Below, piece by piece: positions 56,326-64,000 of a stretch of 64,000 nt of DNA; within the stretch, counting starts at the first letter, position 1; the number at the start of each line of letters is the position of its first letter. The notes under the pieces are model-generated. The model made no database searches. It saw nothing but the letters and a program-made list of their open reading frames with translations, and was not told the DNA's origin. This DNA comes from Lolium rigidum (lineage: Eukaryota; Streptophyta; Magnoliopsida; Poales; Poaceae): the NCBI RefSeq assembly GCF_022539505.1, contig NC_061514.1, positions 325,669,090 through 325,733,089 of the forward strand, in the 5' to 3' direction. The translations under genes and the position numbers were made by a program.

Positions 56326-58709
56326 ATGGGCGATGAGTCTGCGCGTGAGTACTATGACATCGTCAGCAAGACTTTTGCTAGCGAGGATGATGCCTTTGAG
56401 TTCTATAACAGCTATGCTCTTGAGAAAGGTTTTAGTCTGCGGAAAAGCTATGTTGAGTGGGATGAAGCCAACCAGGAGATAATTCTGAGGAAACTTGTCT
56501 GTAGTCGTCAAGGTTCGCGAGAAGAGAAGCACATGAAGAGAGAAGATAGGAAGAGGAGGCCACGGCATCTCACTCGTGTTGGGTGTCGAGCCAAATTGGT
56601 CATTGCAAAACTCAAGGAAACAGGTCGGTGGTTTGTGAAGGATTTCATCGATGAACACACCCATCCTCTGGCCCCACCGGATCTTGCTTGCCTGCTGCGT
56701 TCTCACGGAAGAATCAGCGACGAGCGAGAAAGCGGACATTGTAGAGATGGAAATATCTGGGATCCGCAAACACAAAATCATGGATATCTTGATGATGCAG
56801 TACGGTGGATATGATGAAGTTGGATGCACCACAAGGGACATATATAATTTCTGCAATCAATATAAGCAGGAAACAGATTGCTGCCGGTGATGCCAAAACT
56901 GTGATTAGTCACATGATGGCGCGACAGGAGAGAGATCCAGATTTTTTCTTCAAGTACTTGGTTGACCGAGAGGGTCATTTGAAGGGATTGTTCTGGGCTG
57001 ATAGTCAATCCCGGCGTGACTACGAGGCTTTTGGCGACGTTGTTGTTTTTGATAGCACCTACAGGACTAATAAGTACAATCTGCCCTTTGTGCCTTTTGT
57101 TGGGCTGAATCACCACCGCAGCACTGTTATTTTTGGATGTGGTATTATTTCTCATGAAACAGGCGAGGCATACGAGTGGATGCTGCGGACCTTTTCTAAA
57201 GCAATGGCCAATAAGCACCCGATATCCGTGATCACTGACGGGGACTTGGCAATGCAGAGAGCAATCAGAGTGGTCTGGTCTGACACGGTTCATAAGCTGT
57301 GTGTATGGCATATTCAAGAGAACATTGTACGTCATCTGAGTGATGACGCGGTTAAGGAAGAATTCAGATCTTTCATATATGATCGTTCTTCCATACAAGA
57401 GCATGAGAGCAAATGGGTAGATTTCTTAGAAAGGAATAAAGTAACAAGTGAGGAGTCGTGGTTGCATCAGATGTATAAGATGAGGAAGTTGTGGTGTGCT
57501 CCATATCTGGTGGGACGCTGTTTCCTAGGATTGAGCAGTAATCAAAGGAGTGAGAGCCTAAACTCTGTTCTGCATACGCATCTTGATGGTAGCATGACAT
57601 TGTTTAAAATGGTAGAGCACTATGAGCGTTGCCTTTCGACACGACGCCTAAATGAGGCGGTGCTAGACATTGTTGCCTTGCAGTCCGTTCCATTTACAGA
57701 GGTGGATGCTTCTAGTCTTGAGAAACACGCTGCACAAGTTTTCACACCTGCAATGTTTGTTTTGGTCAGATATAGCACAGATGCTGTCAGGAATTGTACC
57801 CTCAGCGGTGAAATACTAGATACAGATGATTTGACCACATTTGTTGTGGCTAAGAAGCATAGAGGAGAGAAGTTCCAAGTGGAGTATGAGAAAAAGGAAG
57901 GTTCTTCGGAGAGGATTTCTTGTTCTTGCCGCAAGCTGGAATGCTTAGGCACACCATGTTCCCACATATTTTACATATTGGGATTATTAGAAGTAAAACG
58001 ACTTCCGAGTTGTTGTGTTCCTACTAGGTGGACGATGAGTGCAAAGGCCGCATGTCCTGGGGCAAGAAAGAACTGCATGTATGATTATTCGGCAAGTCTG
58101 AGGAGGTACCGTGAGCTACGGAACTTGAGTCACGCGAAATGTTTCTCAGCAGCTCATTCTGTTGAAGCATATGAGCATCTGAAGATGGTTCTAAATGTAC
58201 AAGATGATAGGAAGGAATCATCCAGTGGTCACAAGGAATGCATGAGGTATGGGCCGGTGCTCCCTCAAACGGCACGACTTGATTCTGGAGAATTGGAGAA
58301 GGTTCTAGATCCTGTGCATGTGCAAGGCCGAGGTGCACCGAAGAAAAGAATGAAGAAGAAGCGGAAAAGATCAAACTCAAAATGCGGTTATTGCAGGTTG
58401 GAGGGTCACAATAGGCGTAAATGTGCCAAGTGGATAGAGGTAGTAAATCAAACAAAAGTTGATTTTTGCATGTGGTTGACTTACGAATATAGTGAGCGGA
58501 ATAAAATTTTTGTTTCTTGTGCAGGACAACAATCTGACAGAGCCTTGTTAGCTCTCTTCACCTGGCCGTCCGCTCCAGCATGGCCGCCGTGTCGTCCGCC
58601 ACCTCCGTCCACGACTTCACTGTCAAGGTCAGCAGCTCCGCTCTCAACTAAATCAGGCCAGAGGGTGAAGTGTCAATTTTGCTACCGATCCGTGGGATTA
58701 TCCTGCTAA
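56326..58709 (+). pseudogene. FAR1/FRS-type (MULE-transposase-derived) transcription factor gene with two frameshifts
   Basis: The start MGDESAREYYDIVSK leads into a FAR1 DNA-binding domain (FASEDDAFEFYNSYALEKGF...GCRAKLVI...DEHTHPLAPPDL). Two single-base insertions, near 56721-56730 and 56866-56873, each move the reading by one. The intervening frame reads EKADIVEMEISGIRKHKIMD, so the parent gene is recognisable throughout. From 56882 the frame is open to 58709: MULE transposase core with Asp near 57051 (FDSTY), Asp near 57237 (TDGD) and Glu near 57551 (NQRSES); SWIM finger (CSC...CSH); and a CX2CX4HX4C zinc knuckle (CGYCRLEGHNRRKC). Family members are nuclear regulators, as in phytochrome A signalling. 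A possible intron 58440-58524 would give the C-terminus WIEEDNNLTEPC-stop at 58551. Sequencing error could mimic the shifts; otherwise a young pseudogene. Confidence 0.8.
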
Positions 58710-58837
58710 ACCATCTGAATTCGCTAGCCAGTTTTACCTGATTTCTGAAGATGCGAAGTGAACCGTGCACCATTGTCTCTAACAAATGCGCTTCACTTCG
58801 TGTGCAGGTTGTTAGCGGGAAGGGCGTCGGCCTGAGC
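58580..58837 (+). pseudogene. Glutathione peroxidase gene fragment (start exon and decayed second exon)
   Basis: ATG at 58580 opens MAAVSSATSVHDFTVK, the start of cytosolic-type plant phospholipid-hydroperoxide glutathione peroxidase, followed at 58628 by a GT donor. After a GTGCAG acceptor, 58808-58837 reads VVSGKGVGLS, matching the family's next residues with three substitutions, two of them at conserved Asp positions. Similarity then ends; the catalytic Cys/Sec region is absent. It lies immediately after the FAR1 coding region, in another frame, and could serve as its 3'UTR. Confidence 0.7.
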
Positions 58838-59478
58838 ATGGCACAAATTTATTGAACTTTATCCCTCTGTAGGTAGGCATGGCACAAAAACTTTGCGATT
58901 ACTGAATTCTGTACTCTGCACTTTGCAGATCATCTGTTCTACATTCAGTAGGTGTAACCAGTGTACTATGTATTCGACAGATTTAAGATATGCATTGTTC
59001 AGCTAATTCAACCTTCGTAAAAGCTAGGCTAATTGCTGTGCAAACTCAATTTTTTTCTGCATATAACAGTTGAAATGTGATGGCAGCTAGCATTGAAATG
59101 ATATGATCTCTTTTACATTTGATATGGTACGAAATAATCTATACAAGGATCTCAGAGTAAAGTTAAAATCAATAGCCATACGTAACTGAGCCCGTACTGA
59201 TTACTCTGCAAAATGAGATTCTGGCATCCTCGTTTTGAAATCAATAGAAGGTTTACACGCACATGTCTAGATCATATATTGTCATGGTATAGTCCACAGC
59301 AAAAATGTCTAAGTTATCTGTTGTGTACTATTCAATTTCTTCTTGAACAATATGTCTAGATCATATATGAATCAGCAGCCATTGTAACTGTGACCAGGCA
59401 GATCATCGCACCATTATACCGAGATCATAGCACATGGAATAAACTCCTCCTGGCCGTAGCTTTTCCCCTCCTTAAGGC

Positions 59479-59561
59479 TCTGGCATTTCTCCATTAAGGC
59501 TCTGTTCATTGCACATGTGAATATAGTTCTGGCATTTCTCCATTAAGGCTCTGTTCATTGC
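59479..59561. repeat. Direct repeat, about 34 bp x 2
   Basis: TCTGGCATTTCTCCATTAAG and the following GCTCTGTTCATTGC occur at 59479 and again at 59528. Confidence 0.8.
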
Positions 59562-59639
59562 TACCAACATTTGGTAAGCATATGATGTTTTTCTTTCTCG
59601 ATATTAGAGTGATGTGCATCTTTATATATGTTTATGTAT

Positions 59640-59780
59640 TCACAGTGACCTGGAATGTGATCTAGAATGTAACCTTAACATTCTACCAATTTATCTTTTC
59701 ACAGTGACTTGGAATTGACCTGGAATGTAACCTGCACATATTTCCAATTTATCTATTCGCAGTGACCTGGAATGTTACTT
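59640..59780. repeat. Degenerate tandem repeat, three units of about 55-60 bp
   Basis: Each unit starts CACAGTGACCTGGAATGT or a one- or two-base variant (TCACAGTGACTTGGAATTG; CGCAGTGACCTGGAATGT) and includes a CCAATTTATCT-like stretch. Confidence 0.7.
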
Positions 59781-60093
59781 GGCCAGCCTCTTGTCCAATG
59801 TACTTCAATCTGATAATGTATGGATTTTGTGAAGTTACTCAAATACTTGCTCTGAAATTGTATACAAGTTTGGTGTGATGTACACTTTTCAGCACACACT
59901 CTAGGATTTGCAGGGAGTACTTGTGCTTGTGTTCACTGTAGAAACTGCAGTTAACTGAACACAAAACCTTGCGTTTACTGTCAGTGAACACAAACTGCTT
60001 GTGCTGTCCGTGAACGCAAATTCTTGCTTGCGCTGTCACTGAACAGAAACTCAGATTATGTGGACTTCCCGTTTCATTATTGAGCTGCAGCAT

Positions 60094-60216
60094 CTATCTT
60101 GCAAAGTATGTGCACGAGTCAGTGTTGGCTACGTACGTCTGCACGCTGCCGATGTCCAGCACCCGCTGGATCTCCGACGCCTGGATCACGTCGTGCAGGC
60201 CCTGCCTCTTCTGCTC
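60094..60216 (-). other. Exon-like fragment, unidentified protein
   Basis: After a minus-strand acceptor (CGCTCCAG|GAG) a frame of 40 codons reads EQKRQGLHDVIQASEIQR then VLDIGSVQTYVANTDS and stops at 60094. Composition is protein-like and unlike the low-complexity neighbours. I do not recognise the family. It may be a captured 3' exon. Confidence 0.35.
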
Positions 60217-60218
60217 CT

Positions 60219-60480
60219 GGAGCGGCCGCGGATGGCCGGAGGGGGTGCGGGCTCACCTCAACGTCGAGCGCGCGAGCCTAGCTCCGGCGCGGGACGGGGA
60301 CGGAGCTCCGGCATGGGAGGGGAACGTCGGCCTCCTCTGCTGCTGGCCTCCTCTGGTCCTGGAGCGGTCGCGAACGGCTGGCGGGGTGCGGTCTCACCGT
60401 CTACGTCGGGCGCGCGAGCCCAGCTCCGGCGCGGCACCGGATGGGGACGGAGCTCCGGCGCGGGACTGCGTCGGGATCAA
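60219..60480. repeat. GC-rich tandem duplication, two units of about 140 bp
   Basis: GGAGCGGCCGCGGATGGCCG with CTCACC, CGCGCGAGCC, AGCTCCGGCGCGG and GGGGACGGAGCTCCGGC recurs in the same order from about 60360 with small changes. Confidence 0.75.
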
Positions 60481-61018
60481 GATTGATTTTGATTTGAGTA
60501 CCACAGCTAAGAAGAATTAAACCCGCAATGGGGTTTTCACAAAATGGTAATTGTGCATGGGCCGAGTCATCTAAATCGGGCCGGAGGGAGTACTACATTG
60601 TGTTGAGGTGAACAAAAAGATAATTCTTGTGCAGTATATGCATACCTTCTTGTTCTACTGTTAACCTTTGGCTTAGTTACAAATGTATTGCCGGTATGTA
60701 CTAGAAAAGTTTGCATGAACAAACTGGTTGAAAAGAAAAACCTGCTAGGTGGCGCTATTTTGTGTTCAAAAGATTGTTGAAATTTCTGGCATGAATAATT
60801 TGAAATGTGGACTGATGTTAACATTGATTGTACCTGTGGTAGCAATGTGCTGCAAAAACATAGGCAAGAACTGCATTCACAGTTTTCCACTTACTTTATA
60901 TGAAGTATTTGTGCTAGTTCTAATTTACTAGTACATTTGTTTCCAGTCGGAAGAAAAATGATCTTTCCAGCTTCTATGAGCAACACTTATATGTATATTT
61001 CCTTGCTTTGTGATGCAG

Positions 61019-61123
61019 ACAATAATGGAAAATCTGTAGCCAAGACCAGATTTCCAACTAGCAAGCAGCATGCTATTGCTAGCCCTCATCATCTTAACAT
61101 GAAGCAACCATCTGGCTTGGAAG
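61019..61123 (+). other. Exon-like segment with good splice sites, unidentified
   Basis: TTTGTGATGCAG precedes and GGAAG|GTAAGAA follows a 105-base interval, open in a frame that starts and ends in the same phase and reads NNGKSVAKTRFPTSKQHAIA then SPHHLNMKQPSGLE. No connecting exons were found. Confidence 0.3.
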
Positions 61124-61430
61124 GTAAGAATACTCGATAATCTTTGGTTGAATTACAATTATGATGAAATATGCTAATAAATTGGAGACACCTTGCAATT
61201 AAGAGAATGGAAAATACATGGCAGACATAGATATTAACCAGTAGCTTCATAAAATTTAGTAAAATTTAACCAGTGGCACACACATTTGTTCAAAATAAGA
61301 ATACAAATAACACCCAAATAGCATCTGTAATCACATAAATAAGAGTAGAGATTACTGCGTAAGGTAAAGTGATCAAACAGGAAACCATAGAGAGTGGCCG
61401 AACTAAGGTTTTTGTAAACGAGAGTAGAGA

Positions 61431-62781
61431 TTATGTGCTCGTGTCATCGTCGTCGCTGCTAAAGTTCAACGCCCTCTTATGAGTGTTCAGTTCAGGTTGC
61501 TCCATCTGTGGTGATGACCCAGCTTCCTCCGTGTCCCACTCGCCCCTATCACTGGCCTCCCCCCATGAATCCTGTCCAAAAGCATGAAAGATCATTACGA
61601 TCAACATAGAAGGAATGTAGAGATTTTTTTTGTAAAATATGTAAAAAGTTGTCAACGTAAGCTACCTCTTCTTCAGCACTGTCATAATAGCCATCATAAC
61701 CATAACAATCAATTGAGGGTGGACCATTCCTGACAATGTACAGATCACATTTTTTCCTTCCTTTGAGAGCTTGCATCATTTGCTCTACATGCTCTGGACC
61801 TTCGATCAAGACCATTCCGTTTGGTGGTACGCATCCAGGCTCTATGTAGTACAAATCTGCTAGTCCTCTATAATCGTGAGGAGCTAAATGTTCCACCATC
61901 AGATACCACTCCACTTTACCAGGTTCATTAATTATCATCGAACCAGGTTTTCCTTCAAGGTATCCTTTTGGGATATCAGAAAGTTCCCTGTCCTTGTAAA
62001 TACTAAAATCCATTACAAGTCCCTACAATAACAGTTATCCCATTATGTTTATATACATACAGAATTTTAGATGTGCATAGCATCGGTGCGACATACTTAC
62101 CGGGCGGGATTTTGAGTCCGATTGTTCGGTTGGAGGGATCTGAAATTGTATATTGTTAGTCGTAGCTTGCAATTGTTATAGAATGGTCATGGTATGTTGG
62201 TTGGCGAAATGATGAACAAAATATGAAATGAAGAAATGTACCTTTCGATCCATCCTTGCATGGTCCTGCATGATCTTCGCTTCCTGGTTGACTTGCTCCA
62301 GCACGGCCTTGGATTCTAGCTCCTCTCGCTTTTGCCGCAACTTCTGGTCCATGTCCGCACGTGCCTGCATATTCTTGCAGTCCATCTTGGCTCGTTCGAG
62401 CTCTATAGTGCGGTCCATGTCATCGCGGTCCTGCTGCAACTTCTGGTTCATGTCCTTACGGATCTTCTTGAACTGTTTCTCCAATTTCTCATGCTCCTGC
62501 TTGAACGCCTGATCCGTGGCTGCACGTTCTTCCATCACCTTCCGGTCCATCTCCTCACGCTCTGACTTCAACTTCATTTTCGTCTGCTCATGGATACTTT
62601 TGAACTTCTGGACCATCTTCTCGTGCTCCTGCTTCATCACCTTGTCCACGGCTGCACGTTCCTGCCTCACCTTGTTGTCCATGTCATCACGCTCGCACTG
62701 CACCCTCTTGTCCATCTCGTCACGTTCGTGATACAGTTGCTTATCCACCTCAACATTGTTGTGACACACCTTTGAATCCAT
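61431..62781 (-). CDS. Hendecad coiled-coil protein of unknown function, four exons
   Basis: Exons 62781-62242, 62139-62101, 62022-61666 and 61571-61431 join in phase 0 with GT-AG borders to 358 aa. Residues 1-180 are sixteen consecutive 11-residue repeats (consensus MDxKVxxERxx) plus four residues, predicting a long, highly charged right-handed coiled coil. Residues 194-312 form a compact domain with LADLYYIEPGCVPPNG and RKKCDLYIVRNG. This spacing recalls the PB1-like domain seen near the N-terminus of some grass Mutator-type proteins, but that is only a resemblance. The C-terminus is acidic (SSDDDDTST). The ATG at 62781 was chosen as first in frame; an acceptor-like TATTGTAG lies five bases upstream, so further 5' exons are possible. 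No enzyme motif, signal peptide or membrane segment is seen. Confidence 0.7.
62242..62781 (-). repeat. Coding tandem repeat, 16 x 33 bp
   Basis: The first exon of the coiled-coil gene consists of sixteen in-register 33-base units with no indel. A higher 132-base (44-residue) order is visible: units 4-7 (for example MDNKVRQERAA, VDKVMKQEHEK) resemble units 8-11 (MDRKVMEERAA, TDQAFKQEHEK). Confidence 0.85.
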
Positions 62782-64000
62782 GGTTCCTACAATACATATC
62801 CTTTAGTTAATCTTAATTATTCATTTGGTGAATAACAAGACGTCAAATTATGTGCATAGTAAAACTATGTATATTTTACGCATGGTACAATTGATATCCA
62901 AGAGTATATCTAAGAGAAATTTTATCCTCTCCAACAATTTTATGTTGTTAGATGTGATTTCCCTATTCTGTGAACTGAAATCTTGGATCTGAGTATTTCT
63001 GCATCAGTTTTATCATATTTCATCTGTATCCCAAATCGATGATTAAAAGTATGGCCATTGTGCTACTAAGAGTTCACTGTGGGGTTTTGTTGGCTGCTAA
63101 AAACGTAGGGTTTGATTAGTTGTATTCTTTTGGTTAGTTGCAGTCTAATTGGTAACTAAGGTGCTTGTTTTCTTGATTTTTTGAATAGGAAAAAATAGAG
63201 GCGTCTTCCACATTTCTGATGACCAACCGTGCATAAATTATGCAGACAATGCATACAATTTTCATTGTAAATGTTGGAGCAGGTTTTCAGACTGATCTGG
63301 ACCGCTCTAAAGCGACTACTTGGCCTCCAAACGTGATCTCAAATTCATGTATGAACTCTGCAAGCTTTCGAAGTTTACCCCATTGCGATGTTTCTATTAC
63401 TTCATATTAAATCTACAGTAAAAGGTCTTAGGAACAAAATACTCCAACCAAAGCCAAGCTTGTTGCCATCTGTTCCGCCATAGGCGACACACTGCTCCAC
63501 GTCAGGCAGGTTCAGCTCGATAAGAAAGCTTGTGTTGAAAATTCAACTGTTGACACAATGAACTTAGGCATAAAAGTACGTTGAAGGGAGACAGGATGGT
63601 CACTATTCGAGCAGTTTTTGTTCAAGTAGCAGCATTCTATGTGAAAAGCTTGCGTTGAATGTTGATACAATGAAATTAGGCATAAATTGTGCTACTGTGT
63701 ACTATATAGAGTATGTATTAATGTATTATACAAATGTACTAAGATTTTATTATCCAAGAATGTGGCTAGCATTTAGTTTCACAACCCAATGAGTATGGAA
63801 GGTTAGATGAGTTGAACTATAGACACTAGCGGCCATAAGTTTTTCTTAATTATGTGATTTCATTCACCTAACTACACAGGAGAATCTTGAAAGACATGTC
63901 TTCCATGTACAGTTGTCAGTTTTGCTGCGTTCATAATGTTCATAATAAATGATGCGATGTGTGTTGTATTCAGTGTTAGATTCAATATGATTTTATCCTT
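62782..64000. other. Right end of window, no complete gene
   Basis: A minus-strand stretch near 63445-63530 reads smoothly (SFLIELNLPDVEQCVAYG, then GTDGNKLGFGW) and may be an exon fragment. A 45-base segment with AAGCTTG.GTTGAA and GACACAATGAA.TTAGGCATAAA is duplicated at about 63527 and 63647. Nothing else is recognised. Confidence 0.35.

Larger units (their letters stand above)
58838..60093. other. Spacer with short local repeats
   Basis: No gene seen. Short duplications are listed separately. Confidence 0.5.

Noticed and set aside
56778..57404. 208-aa minus-strand frame
   Set aside because: Antisense of the FAR1 transposase core; no family resemblance in that direction.
1..64000. CRISPR arrays, bacterial operons, rRNA genes, viral or toxin genes
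   Set aside because: No regularly spaced direct repeats with unique spacers, no Shine-Dalgarno operons, no rRNA signature and no toxin family were seen; intron-bearing genes and plant transposons show a plant nuclear genome.

Overview
The window is plant nuclear DNA from a grass, most likely a Pooideae/Triticeae-type cereal. The evidence is GT-AG introns, TATA promoters, and a dense mix of grass mobile elements: Stowaway, Tourist/Harbinger, hAT and Mutator-like MITEs, CACTA termini, TG...CA solo LTRs, tRNA-derived SINEs and LINE fragments. Genes are compact and separated by repeats, as in a gene-rich arm. All comparisons here were made by eye, so no identity percentages are given.

The core (7.0-49.4 kb) is a same-strand tandem array of SRG1-type 2-oxoglutarate/Fe(II) dioxygenase genes. 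Five appear intact (starts at 7427, 23928, 30255, 41743 and 46317). Each has four exons with splice sites in identical codon positions, and each predicts 362-368 aa with the H-x-D...H iron triad and the R-x-S 2OG motif. A sixth (11725) is a truncated pseudogene. Flank similarity suggests an ancestral two-gene unit (type I, then type II about 1 kb downstream): 7427 with the 11725 pseudogene, and 41743 with 46317. The gene at 30255 is a type II copy whose type I partner is gone; a promoter-only remnant lies at about 28.91-29.04 kb. Two blocks (about 29.8-37.2 kb and 45.9-53.9 kb) are recent segmental duplicates that differ by clean insertions with empty sites in the partner block.

The array is interrupted by a minus-strand DUF4220/DUF594 membrane protein gene (12781-14829) and by a TE-rich stretch (17.8-22.7 kb: a possible Helitron, a Mutator-like MITE, and Copia and Gypsy gag fragments).

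The left flank carries a broken methyl-CpG-binding-domain gene with a partial tandem copy (1.1-2.9 kb) and a small intact RING-H2 gene (4109-4456). The right flank holds a FAR1/FRS-type gene with two single-base frameshifts (56326-58709), abutted by a decayed glutathione peroxidase start and other exon-like scraps on both strands. It ends with a four-exon minus-strand gene (61431-62781) whose first exon encodes sixteen exact 11-residue (hendecad) repeats; I do not recognise its function.

The dioxygenases are the only set that plausibly works together, as paralogues of one specialised-metabolism activity. Nothing else in the window forms an obvious pathway with them.
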